Shown here: positions 1 through 6,335 of the stretch, one piece after another | How the letters are laid out: every line of letters starts with the position of its first letter | Numbering within the stretch: position 1 is the stretch's first letter | From: Deltaproteobacteria bacterium | GTDB taxonomy: Bacteria; Desulfobacterota; Deferrimicrobia; Deferrimicrobiales; Deferrimicrobiaceae | Reading direction: 5' to 3' | Length of the DNA stretch: 21,042 bases | NCBI GenBank assembly: GCA_025357175.1 | Contig: JANXPS010000090.1 | Span: forward strand, 1-21,042 | The notes under the pieces: generated by a model | What the model saw: the letters and a program-made list of their open reading frames with translations, nothing else | What the model was told of the DNA's origin: nothing | Databases searched by the model: none | Made by a program: the position numbers and the translations under genes

Positions 1-1252
1 CGACGAGCCGAGCGCCGCGGGACAGCGTGTTCTGAGTGGACTTGTCCAGGTCGGAGCCGAACTGCGCAAACGCGGCCAGTTCGCGGTAGGACGCGAGGTC
101 GAGCCGCAGGGAGCCGGCGACCTGCTTCATCGCCTTGATCTGGGCGTTGCCGCCGACGCGCGAGACCGAGAGGCCGACGTTGACCGCCGGGCGAACGCCC
201 GAGTAGAAAAGGTCGGCTTCGAGGTAGATCTGGCCGTCGGTGATCGAGATGACGTTGGTCGGGATGTAGGCGGACACGTCGCCGGCCTGCGTCTCGATGA
301 TTGGCAGCGCGGTCAGCGACCCGCCTCCCTGCTCGTCGGACAGCTTGGCCGCGCGTTCCAGCAGGCGCGAGTGGAGGTAGAAGACGTCTCCGGGAAACGC
401 TTCGCGGCCCGGCGGGCGGCGGAGCAGCAGCGAAAGCTGCCGGTAGGCGACGGCGTGCTTGGAAAGATCGTCGTATACGCAGAGGGCGTGGCGGCCGCTG
501 TCGCGGAAGAACTCGCCCAGCGTGGCGCCGGTGTAGGGCGCGAGGAACTGGAGCGGCGCCGACTCGGAGGCGGTGGCGGAGACGATGATGGTGTATTCCA
601 TCGCGCCGTACTGCCGGAGCTTCTCGACGACCTGCGCGACGGTGGAACGCTTCTGGCCGATCGCCACGTAGACGCAGATGACGCCGTTGCCCTTCTGGTT
701 GATGATCGTGTCGAGCGCGACGGCGGTCTTGCCGGTCTGGCGGTCGCCGATGATGAGCTCGCGCTGGCCGCGGCCGATCGGGATCATGCCGTCGATGGCC
801 TTCAAGCCCGTCTGCATCGGCTCCTTGACCGGCTGCCGCTGGACGATACCGGGCGCCTTGATCTCGACGCGGCGGGTGTCCTTGGAAACGATCGGGCCCT
901 TGCCGTCGATCGGCTGGCCGAGCGCGTTGACGACGCGGCCTACGAGGGCCTCGCCGCAGGGCACTTCGACGATGCGGCCGGTCCGGCGGACCGTGTCACC
1001 CTCTTTGATGTGGTGGTCTTCGCCCAGGAGGGCGACGCCCACGTTGTCCTCTTCGAGGTTCAGCACCATGCCGCTGACGCCGTGGGGGAACTCGAGCAGC
1101 TCCCCGGCCATTGCCTTTTCGAGGCCGTGGACACGCGCGATGCCGTCGCCCACCGAGAGCACGACGCCCGTTTCGGCAACGTCGATGCGCTTCTCGTACC
1201 CCTTGATCTGGCTCTTGAGAATTTCCGTAATTTCTTCGGCGCGGATGCTCAT
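1..1252 (-). CDS. atpA: F1Fo ATP synthase subunit alpha, C-terminus beyond window
   Basis: This is the alpha subunit of the F1 sector, the non-catalytic nucleotide-binding partner of beta on the cytoplasmic face of the membrane. The minus-strand frame opens with ATG at 1252 (MSIRAEEITEIL) and stays open to base 1, giving about 417 residues of a family that is usually just over 500. The beta-barrel domain comes first, followed by the P-loop GDRQTGKT at residues 169-176, the same numbering as in E. coli, and then the conserved VYVAIGQKRSTV stretch. The gene follows atpH by a short gap (1253-1262), so it belongs to the same operon; gamma, beta and epsilon should lie to the left of the window. 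The identification rests on extensive family-typical sequence. The missing 3' end is only a window edge and not a mutation. Confidence 0.98.
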   Translation of the reverse strand, partial: MSIRAEEITEILKSQIKGYEKRIDVAETGVVLSVGDGIARVHGLEKAMAGELLEFPHGVSGMVLNLEEDNVGVALLGEDHHIKEGDTVRRTGRIVEVPCGEALVGRVVNALGQPIDGKGPIVSKDTRRVEIKAPGIVQRQPVKEPMQTGLKAIDGMIPIGRGQRELIIGDRQTGKTAVALDTIINQKGNGVICVYVAIGQKRSTVAQVVEKLRQYGAMEYTIIVSATASESAPLQFLAPYTGATLGEFFRDSGRHALCVYDDLSKHAVAYRQLSLLLRRPPGREAFPGDVFYLHSRLLERAAKLSDEQGGGSLTALPIIETQAGDVSAYIPTNVISITDGQIYLEADLFYSGVRPAVNVGLSVSRVGGNAQIKAMKQVAGSLRLDLASYRELAAFAQFGSDLDKSTQNTLSRGARLV

Positions 1253-1262
1253 GGCGCTGGAA

Positions 1263-1805
1263 TCACCCCTTTTGTAGATTTTCCCGTATCTGGAGGATCT
1301 GCGTGCGGACACTGCCGTCGTAAACGGTGGAACCCACCTTCACGATCATGCCCCCCAGCACCGCAGGGTCGACCTTTTCTTCGAGTTCTATCTTCTTGCC
1401 GGTCTTGGCTGCGACCGCTGCGGAGAGCTGGTCGCGCTGGGCGGGCGACAGGGCGGAGGAGGAAGTCACCTCGACGCGTTCGACACCCTCGAGTTCCTCG
1501 ATCATCCGGCGCAGTTCGACGATGATCTGGGGAAGAACTTCGAGGCGCTTCTTGTCGACGAGCAGCAGCAGGAAGTTTTTGGTCGTGGCCAGGAAGCCCA
1601 GCTTCGTCACGGCTGCATCCAGCCACTCGCCCTTGTCGCGCCGGTTTGCTTCGGCCGCGAAAAGCATCTCGTGAAGCGCGGGCGTTCCGGAAATCATCCC
1701 GGAAAACCCTTCGACCTCGTCGAGAATGCGTCGAAGCTGTTTTTCTTCCTGCCCGATGTCGAGCAGCGCGCGGGCGTAACGCCTTGCCAGGCTTCCACCG
1801 ATCAC
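1263..1805 (-). CDS. atpH: F1Fo ATP synthase subunit delta
   Basis: This 180-residue protein has the length expected of the delta subunit (OSCP homologue), which ties the top of F1 to the peripheral b/b' stalk. The N-terminus (GGSLARRYARALLDI) is the typical first helix of the family. The C-terminal part, with VDPAVLGGMIVKVGSTVYDGSVR, is the conserved delta signature. The start is GTG at 1805, inside the GTGA overlap (1802-1805) with the stop codon of atpF, which suggests translational coupling. atpA follows after about 10 bases. A slightly longer open frame starting at 1830 in another register is a shadow and was not used. Confidence 0.96.
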   Translation of the reverse strand: MIGGSLARRYARALLDIGQEEKQLRRILDEVEGFSGMISGTPALHEMLFAAEANRRDKGEWLDAAVTKLGFLATTKNFLLLLVDKKRLEVLPQIIVELRRMIEELEGVERVEVTSSSALSPAQRDQLSAAVAAKTGKKIELEEKVDPAVLGGMIVKVGSTVYDGSVRTQILQIRENLQKG

Positions 1806-2371
1806 CGGACGATCTCCCGTAGCTTCTCAATGTTCTCCAGCACCAGTCGTTCCTGGTCCTGGGATGTCATGGATTTCCTGACGATCTCTTCGGCCGCGCG
1901 GGTGGCTTCGAGGGCGGCGACCTGCCGCAGCTCTTCGCGCGCCTTCATCACTTCCTGGGCGGCGGTCTGCTCGGCCTGCGCCAGGATGCGGGCGGATTCG
2001 GCCGCGCCCGCCTCGCGAATTTTCTTTGCTTCGTCGACGGCCTCGGCGTCCATCTTCTGGTCGATCGCCTGGATCTCGGCGGGCAGCGCGGCGACCTTCG
2101 CCTCGATGTCTGCGAGCTTGCGCGCCGCCTCGGTGCGCGCCGCGGCCGCCTCGTCGATCGCCTTCCTGAGCAGCTCGGTGCGTTCCTTTAGGAACGAGGA
2201 AAGCGGCTTGCGCAGGAAGTAGACGAGAACGACGGCCAGGATCGTGAAGTTGACGGCCTGCTTGACGATCACGTCCCAGGGGATGCCGGCGGCGTGGTGC
2301 TCGGCGGCCTCCTCGGCCCATGCCGGTGCGGTCATCGCGAGGAACCCGATGATGGAGGGAATCTTTTTCAC
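1802..2371 (-). CDS. atpF: F1Fo ATP synthase subunit b
   Basis: This is the 189-residue stator subunit b, which anchors the peripheral stalk in the membrane. Residues 1-20 look like a signal peptide ending in AWA before EEA. A membrane segment around residues 40-55 (VNFTILAVVLVYFLRKP) follows, then a long charged, Ala/Glu/Lys-rich coiled coil. A signal-peptide-like extension on b is, from general knowledge, common in Desulfobacterota and absent from E. coli AtpF. Translation begins at GTG 2371 within a GTGA overlap with the end of atpF', and the gene ends in another GTGA overlap with atpH. It presumably forms a heterodimer with the b' protein encoded just upstream. Confidence 0.94.
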   Translation of the reverse strand: MKKIPSIIGFLAMTAPAWAEEAAEHHAAGIPWDVIVKQAVNFTILAVVLVYFLRKPLSSFLKERTELLRKAIDEAAAARTEAARKLADIEAKVAALPAEIQAIDQKMDAEAVDEAKKIREAGAAESARILAQAEQTAAQEVMKAREELRQVAALEATRAAEEIVRKSMTSQDQERLVLENIEKLREIVR

Positions 2372-2823
2372 GCCATCTGTCTCCCGAGCACTTTTTCGGC
2401 GATCTCGACCGAGAGGCGCGCCACGTCGGAACGGAGCGCCTGGGCGGCGGCTTCCTTCTCGGCGGCGATCCCGGTCTTCATCGCATCGATTTTCCGGTTG
2501 GATTCTTCGATCACGCCTTCGATCGTCTTGCGCTCGGCCTTGCCGGCCTCGTCCATCGTGCGGCGCTTGCGGGCCAGCGCCTCGACCGAGGTCTTGCGAA
2601 GCGAGTCGGCATAGTTGACGTTGGCTGCCTCAGCGGCCGCGAGCATCTTCTTGGCCTCGTCGACCGGCCTGACGGTAAGGTTGTCGCGCTCCTGGAAAAC
2701 GGCGAGGATCGGCTTGATCAGGGTGGCGGAAAGAACGAACGCGAGGACGACCACCAGCCCGAACTGCACCAGCGCCAGTTGGTTGATCTCGAGCGTTTCG
2801 AATATTTTCGCGACGAGTTCCAT
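2368..2823 (-). CDS. atpF': F1Fo ATP synthase subunit b' (second b-type stator subunit)
   Basis: This 151-residue protein is a second b-type subunit. It has a short N-terminus, a hydrophobic segment at about residues 18-35 (LALVQFGLVVVLAFVLSATL), the IKPILAVFQERD junction, and then a long Ala/Glu/Lys-rich coiled coil ending LSVEIAEKVLGRQMA, which is typical of b-subunit C-termini. Paired b and b' genes are known from photosynthetic bacteria, alphaproteobacteria and Desulfobacterota. The start is ATG at 2823, preceded by an AAGGG-type ribosome site. It is the first gene of the ATP synthase cluster seen here; Fo subunits a and c are not nearby and must be encoded elsewhere, as is usual in these bacteria. 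The paralogue is sometimes called atpX or atpG', so the symbol is a convention. Confidence 0.9.
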   Translation of the reverse strand: MELVAKIFETLEINQLALVQFGLVVVLAFVLSATLIKPILAVFQERDNLTVRPVDEAKKMLAAAEAANVNYADSLRKTSVEALARKRRTMDEAGKAERKTIEGVIEESNRKIDAMKTGIAAEKEAAAQALRSDVARLSVEIAEKVLGRQMA

Positions 2824-2857
2824 GAACCCTTATCCCCCCTTTGACCCGCATTCCTCA

Positions 2858-3010
2858 CCAGCCGTCTACTGCGGCGGTGGATGCGGGCATATCTACTGCG
2901 GTGCGCTTGCTCGTTCTCCTCTAGACGCAGTATCAACTACGCCTGCGTCGGCTTCACGACGCGCACCTTGTATCTACGCCCTCCTCCGCCACCTCGCTAC
3001 GACCGCCGGT
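2858..3010. repeat. Repeat-like non-coding stretch in the atp leader
   Basis: The 410-base gap between atpF' and the lipoprotein gene contains no credible gene. Within it, TCTACTGCGG occurs twice in direct orientation (2865-2874 and 2892-2901), and a related inverted pair GACGCAG/CTGCGTC (2924-2930 and 2943-2949) can form a 7-bp stem. The composition (GCAAGCGCACCGCAGTAG read on the minus strand) resembles the dispersed intergenic repeats I associate with Geobacter-like genomes, but that is memory and not a search. The region would be transcribed as part of the atp leader. Confidence 0.4.
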
Positions 3011-3069
3011 GAGGAAAGCGGGTCATGGTTGCCTGAACAGACAATTGATGGCGAAAGTTAAACGACAGA

Positions 3070-3099
3070 TTGGTACCATGCAAGCCCTCGGGGTGTCAA
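3070..3099 (-). promoter_or_regulatory. Probable sigma70 promoter of the atpF'-atpF-atpH-atpA operon
   Basis: On the minus strand a perfect -35 TTGACA (plus-strand 3094-3099) is followed after 18 bases by TACCAA (3070-3075). That hexamer is preceded by TGG, giving an extended -10 of the form TGnTACCAA. The -10 itself is poor, so the extension and the perfect -35 carry the call. It lies just downstream, in transcription terms, of the strong terminator at 3132-3165 and would give atpF' a leader of roughly 240 bases containing the repeat-like stretch described below. The start site is inferred only. Confidence 0.55.
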
Positions 3100-3131
3100 G
3101 CCATAAATCCCCGCGGCATCGTGACATGAAT

Positions 3132-3165
3132 AAAAAGGGCAGGTGGAGAACCACCTGCCCTTTTT
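3132..3165. terminator. Strong bidirectional rho-independent terminator
   Basis: A perfect 15-base inverted repeat, AAAAAGGGCAGGTGG / CCACCTGCCCTTTTT, is separated by an AGAA loop (3147-3150). It carries an A tract on one side and a T tract on the other, so it works on either strand. On the minus strand it ends the lipoprotein transcript about 70 bases after its stop codon. It also insulates the atp promoter at 3070-3099. Confidence 0.92.
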
Positions 3166-3234
3166 ATTTCTGGTGCCGGCCGTCTCCGCGCGAGCGGAAT
3201 AGACCGTCGAAATCGTGCCGTTGAATCCCCGAAA

Positions 3235-3441
3235 CTACTTCTTGGGGGCTTCAGCAGGAGCCGGGGCAGCCGGGGCGGCCGGGGCAGCGTTGTCAGCCGG
3301 GGCAGCAGGAGCTGCCGGAGCCGCAGGCTCAGCCGCCGGAGCGGGGGGAGCCACAGGGGCCTCTTCCTTCTTGGCACAGGCCGAGAGGCCGATCGACGCC
3401 GCAAGGAGAAGCATGAAGAACAGGGCAAGGTACTTGCGCAT
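3235..3441 (-). CDS. Small Ala/Pro-rich lipoprotein
   Basis: This is a 68-residue predicted lipoprotein of unknown function. The N-terminus MRKYLALFFMLLLAASIGLSAC has a basic start, a hydrophobic core and a lipobox LSAC, so Cys22 would be the lipidated residue. The mature part begins AKKEE and then is a low-complexity run of PAAP units ending in APKK, which suggests an extended tether. ATG at 3441 is preferred over GTG at 3459 because AAAGGAG lies 8 bases upstream of it and would otherwise sit inside the coding region. The gene has its own promoter and terminator, so it is probably monocistronic even though it lies between parB and the atp genes. No function can be assigned. The low-complexity sequence would make homology searches unreliable. 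Confidence 0.78.
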   Translation of the reverse strand: MRKYLALFFMLLLAASIGLSACAKKEEAPVAPPAPAAEPAAPAAPAAPADNAAPAAPAAPAPAEAPKK

Positions 3442-3443
3442 TG

Positions 3444-3459
3444 GTGAAACTCCTTTCAC
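3444..3459 (-). promoter_or_regulatory. Ribosome-binding site placed in a hairpin loop
   Basis: On the minus strand GTGAAA-GGAG-TTTCAC forms a perfect 6-bp stem whose 4-base loop is the GGAG ribosome-binding core of the lipoprotein gene. The start codon follows three bases after the stem. The structure is visible directly. Whether it modulates translation is inference. Confidence 0.5.
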
Positions 3460-3465
3460 GAGAAT

Positions 3466-3484
3466 TTATCCGTCAAACGGATAA
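3466..3484. promoter_or_regulatory. Palindrome in the lipoprotein leader (possible operator or hairpin)
   Basis: TTATCCGT-CAA-ACGGATAA is a perfect 8-bp inverted repeat with a 3-base centre. It lies between the predicted transcription start (near 3502) and the ribosome site of the lipoprotein gene. It could be a repressor operator or an mRNA hairpin. There is no T tract, so it is not a terminator. Confidence 0.45.
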
Positions 3485-3508
3485 TCGTTGTGGGTTCTTA
3501 TTCGCCGA

Positions 3509-3536
3509 AATATATCACAAGATATTTTCGATGCAA
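3509..3536 (-). promoter_or_regulatory. Probable sigma70 promoter of the lipoprotein gene
   Basis: On the minus strand TTGCAT (plus-strand 3531-3536) is followed after 16 bases by TATATT (3509-3514). TGA immediately before the hexamer makes an extended -10. The promoter lies just downstream of the parB stop codon, so the lipoprotein does not depend on the par operon. Confidence 0.68.
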
Positions 3537-3548
3537 TCTTTTTTTATT

Positions 3549-4418
3549 TCACCCGCCACCGAAAAGCATCCCGCAGAGCCGCTCGAATTCCCCCTCGGAA
3601 TAGTACGCGACCTCGAAATGGCCTTTCCCGGCATCGCCCACGATTCTGACCTTCGTGCCTCCCAGACGCGACAGCCTGACCTCGAGATCCCGCACGTGCA
3701 CGTCGGCCGAACCCTCTTTTTTGCGGGCTTTCGCGCGCCTGGGTTTTTCCTGGCAGAGCCGTTCGACCTCCCGGACCGAGAGCCCCTTGCCCACCGTTTC
3801 GAGGAACAGCGCCGGAATCCGGTCGGGGGGAGCGCCGAGCAGCGCCCGTCCGTGGCCGGCGGACAGCGTGCCGTCGACCACCGCCTGCCTGACCTCGGCG
3901 GGAAGCTTGAGCAGTCGCATCGTGTTGGCGACCGTCGCGCGCTCCTTGCCGACCCTTTTCGCGACTTCCTCCTGGGACATCGAGAACTCGTGCATCAGCC
4001 GCTGGTACGCCTCGGCCAGCTCGATGGCGTTGAGGTCGTCCCGCTGCAGATTCTCGATCACCGCCGCCTCGAGCGATTCGCGATCGGTCATCTTGCGTAT
4101 GACCGCCGGGATGACCTCGAGCCCGGCGGCCTGGGCCGCCCGGAGTCGCCTCTCCCCCGCGACGAGTTCGAATCCCTGGCCTGCGGGGCGAACCAGGATC
4201 GGCTGCAGCACGCCCTTTTCGCGGATCGACTCGACGAGATCGTGGAGCTCCTCGCCGGAAAAGGTCTTTCGCGGCTGGAACGGGTTCGGCCGGATGTGGC
4301 CGACCGGGATCTTCTGGAATCCGACGTCGCCGGGCGACGGGACGGGCGTGGACGGCAGCAGGGCGGAGAGCCCCCTGCCCAGCGCCTTCTTCTTTACGGG
4401 TTCGTGCTTCAGGGACAT
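3549..4418 (-). CDS. parB: Chromosome-partitioning protein ParB
   Basis: This 289-residue protein binds parS, loads onto DNA as a CTP-dependent sliding clamp and works with ParA to segregate the origin. The N-terminal KKALGRGLSALLP is the ParA-interacting tail typical of chromosomal ParB. The CTP-binding ParB/Srx domain includes GERRLRAA at residues 88-95 and ENLQRDDLN at 122-130. A helix-turn-helix region around residues 148-170 (SQEEVAKRVGKERATVANTMRLL) reads the DNA, and a C-terminal dimerisation domain ends CGMLFGGG. The ATG at 4418 follows the parA stop by one base (TGACATG), so the two are translationally coupled. Two perfect parS sites lie 1.9 and 3.8 kb away in the same window. Confidence 0.97.
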   Translation of the reverse strand: MSLKHEPVKKKALGRGLSALLPSTPVPSPGDVGFQKIPVGHIRPNPFQPRKTFSGEELHDLVESIREKGVLQPILVRPAGQGFELVAGERRLRAAQAAGLEVIPAVIRKMTDRESLEAAVIENLQRDDLNAIELAEAYQRLMHEFSMSQEEVAKRVGKERATVANTMRLLKLPAEVRQAVVDGTLSAGHGRALLGAPPDRIPALFLETVGKGLSVREVERLCQEKPRRAKARKKEGSADVHVRDLEVRLSRLGGTKVRIVGDAGKGHFEVAYYSEGEFERLCGMLFGGG

Positions 4419-4419
4419 G

Positions 4420-5202
4420 TCAGTCCCCGGATCCCTGGTTCCATCGGGTCTCCATCTCTCTCGCCAGTTCGAGGTAGCTCTGGGCGCCGCGGGAGCTGAC
4501 GGCGTAGAGCAGCGCGGGCTTCCCGTGGGAAGGCGCTTCGGACAGACGCACGTTTCTTGGTATAACTGTTTGAAATACTTGAAGTTTTAGATTATCGCGC
4601 GCTTCGGCGACGACCTCGTTTGACAGGTTGTTGCGGCCGTCGAACATCGTCAGCACGACGCCTTCGACCTCGAGCGGCGGGTTGAGGGATTCGCGGACCT
4701 TGCCGATCGTGCCGTAGAGCTTGGTCAGGCCCTCGAGCGCGTAATACTCGCACTGGAGCGGAACCAGGACCGAACCGGCTGCGCAAAGGGCGTTGACGGT
4801 CAGGAGGCCCAGTGACGGCGGGCAGTCGATCAGGATCACCTCGTAGCGATCAGCGACCGTGGCAAGAACTTCGCGAAGCCGGTATTCGCGCCTTTCCATC
4901 GTCACAAGCTCGATTTCGGCGCCGATCAGGTCGGATCCGGCGGGGGAAACATGGAGCGAGGGCAGTTCGGTTCCGCGGATCGCCTCGGTCATCGGGATGT
5001 CGCCGACCAGGACGCGGTAGATGTTCGCCTCCGCGTCGTGCTCCTGGGAACCGCCGACCCCCGACGTGGCGTTGGCCTGCGGGTCCATGTCGATCAGCAG
5101 GACCGGCTTCTCCATGACGGCGAGCGACGCCGCAAGATTGACCGCGGTGGTCGTCTTGCCGACTCCGCCCTTCTGGTTTGCGATGGCGATGATGCGCGTC
5201 AC
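4420..5202 (-). CDS. parA: Chromosome-partitioning ATPase ParA (Soj)
   Basis: This 260-residue cytoplasmic P-loop ATPase forms a nucleoid-bound gradient that moves ParB-parS complexes. The deviant Walker A KGGVGKTT occupies residues 11-18, with the signature first Lys at 11. VLLIDMDPQANAT gives the A' motif, and VILIDCPPSLGLLTVNAL gives Walker B. It lacks an N-terminal DNA-binding extension, as expected for a chromosomal ParA. The start is GTG at 5202, because the only nearby alternative GTG upstream (5208) runs into a stop, and GAAGGGAAA lies ahead of it. It follows rsmG by 58 bases and is coupled to parB. Confidence 0.97.
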   Translation of the reverse strand: MTRIIAIANQKGGVGKTTTAVNLAASLAVMEKPVLLIDMDPQANATSGVGGSQEHDAEANIYRVLVGDIPMTEAIRGTELPSLHVSPAGSDLIGAEIELVTMERREYRLREVLATVADRYEVILIDCPPSLGLLTVNALCAAGSVLVPLQCEYYALEGLTKLYGTIGKVRESLNPPLEVEGVVLTMFDGRNNLSNEVVAEARDNLKLQVFQTVIPRNVRLSEAPSHGKPALLYAVSSRGAQSYLELAREMETRWNQGSGD

Positions 5203-5260
5203 GTGGTCACGTTTCCCTTCGAATATCGCTCAAAAACCCGGAGCGTCCACTATTACCACG

Positions 5261-5947
5261 TCAAGGCGCCGGAGGGGAACCGGAAAATCCGGCCAGCAGT
5301 TCCCGGATCGTCCGAGCGCCCATGCCGAATGGAAGTTCGGACGTCGCAACCCGCCCTTCGGTCCATCCCGGCGGGAGTTGCGGCAGCGGGGAGGCGCCCC
5401 CTTCTGCTACGGGACCGGCCATCAGGAGGAGCCGGCCTCCCGGCGACACGAAAGGCGCAAGCATCGGGATCGCCTCTTCGGGCGGAAACGTGGCGCGCGA
5501 GACGACCGATTCGAATGCGCCCGGAGACACGCCGCCCTTGCGCTCGATCCGTCCGTGGACAACCTCGACGTTCTTAAGGCCCAACAGGGCGACCGACCGG
5601 GAGAGGAAGGCGCATTTCTTCCCGACGGCCTCGACAAGCGTCACGCGGCATTCGGGGAGGCAGACTGCCAGCGGGATGCCCGGATAGCCGGCGCCGCTGC
5701 CGACGTCGAGGATACGCCCGTGGAATGGGCCGACCCGGAGCAGCATCAGAGAATCCAGGATATGCTTGACCGCAACCTCCCGGGGATCGGTGATGGCAGT
5801 CAGCCGGATCGACCCGTTCCACCGAAGCATCTCCCCCGCGTGGAGGGCCAGCCTGGCGGCGACGCCCGGCGCGATATCGATTTCCGCCATCGCAAGCGCC
5901 TCTTCGAGAACCCGAAGCGGGAAAAGAGGCGGGCCGGGAGCGCTCAC
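5261..5947 (-). CDS. rsmG: 16S rRNA (guanine-N7) methyltransferase RsmG (GidB)
   Basis: This SAM-dependent enzyme methylates the N7 position of a guanine in the 530 loop of 16S rRNA; loss of it in other bacteria gives low-level streptomycin resistance. The SAM motif ILDVGSGAGYPGIPLA is diagnostic of RsmG, and it is followed by VTLVEAVGKKCAFL and the VVSRATF stretch. The open frame extends to a TTG at 5965. I prefer GTG at 5947 (MSAPG), which has GGAG 10 bases upstream, giving 228 residues. A further alternative is the internal ATG of MAEIDIAP. It lies between the SMR gene and parA, its usual place apart from the SMR insertion. Confidence 0.93.
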   Translation of the reverse strand: MSAPGPPLFPLRVLEEALAMAEIDIAPGVAARLALHAGEMLRWNGSIRLTAITDPREVAVKHILDSLMLLRVGPFHGRILDVGSGAGYPGIPLAVCLPECRVTLVEAVGKKCAFLSRSVALLGLKNVEVVHGRIERKGGVSPGAFESVVSRATFPPEEAIPMLAPFVSPGGRLLLMAGPVAEGGASPLPQLPPGWTEGRVATSELPFGMGARTIRELLAGFSGSPPAP

Positions 5948-5978
5948 CGGTGGATCGCTCCGCAACGCTGTTCCACGG

Positions 5979-6308
5979 TCATCGCTCCACCGTCTTCGAG
6001 AACAGATTCATCACGACGATCCCGCAAAGGATCAATCCCATCCCGATCCATGCGGGAACATCCAGCGTCTGGTGAAAATAGGTGCGTCCGATCAGTGAGA
6101 TCAGCACGATTCCCAGCCCGGACCAGATCGCGTAGGCCACCCCGACCGGAATGGTTTTCAGGACCAGGCTCAGAAAAAAGAAAGCGAGTCCGTACCCCGC
6201 GACGACGACCGCGCCCGGCACGAACCGTGTGAATCCCTCGGACAGCTTCAGCGCCGTCGTCCCGATCACCTCGGAAACGATCGCCAGAAACAGATAAAGG
6301 TAACCCAT
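5979..6308 (-). CDS. Small multidrug resistance (SMR) transporter, EmrE-like
   Basis: This 109-residue protein has four hydrophobic segments and the length of EmrE (110). The membrane-embedded glutamate is Glu13 (IVSEVIGTT), matching EmrE Glu14. SEGFTR, AYAIWSGLGIVLISLIG with Trp62 (EmrE Trp63) and the GMGLILCGIVVMNL helix all match the Qac/EmrE branch more than the guanidinium-exporter (SugE/Gdx) branch, by eye. It would act as an antiparallel dimer exporting cationic compounds in exchange for protons. ATG at 6308 has GGAGG close upstream. The gene sits between mnmG and rsmG, which are normally adjacent, with one parS site in its 27-base upstream gap. The substrate is not known. Confidence 0.92.
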   Translation of the reverse strand: MGYLYLFLAIVSEVIGTTALKLSEGFTRFVPGAVVVAGYGLAFFFLSLVLKTIPVGVAYAIWSGLGIVLISLIGRTYFHQTLDVPAWIGMGLILCGIVVMNLFSKTVER

Positions 6309-6319
6309 CCCGCCTCCCG

Positions 6320-6335
6320 TGTTCCACGTGGAACA
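6320..6335. other. parS centromere site 1
   Basis: TGTTCCACGTGGAACA is a perfect 16-base palindrome that fits the conserved bacterial parS consensus TGTTNCACGTGNAACA at every defined base. It touches the mnmG stop codon (6336-6338) and ends 11 bases before the SMR start codon. parA and parB are 1.1-2.8 kb away. Confidence 0.96.

Noticed and set aside
1..1252. atpA considered as a truncated gene or pseudogene
   Set aside because: The frame is intact up to the window edge with all expected motifs, so the truncation comes from the window.
371..1525. Long plus-strand open frame (384 codons) opposite atpA and atpH
   Set aside because: It is a shadow of the strongly conserved minus-strand ATP synthase genes, caused by high third-position G+C. 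It has no family resemblance and no ribosome site.
3235..3430. PAAP-rich repeat of the lipoprotein as a tandem DNA repeat or recombination hot spot
   Set aside because: The DNA units vary and simply encode a low-complexity Ala/Pro linker, which is common in small lipoproteins.
5200..5212. CACGTG-containing sequence at the parA start as a third parS
   Set aside because: Only the central CACGTG matches; the flanks do not fit TGTTN/NAACA. The same applies to the CACGTG near 3694 inside parB.
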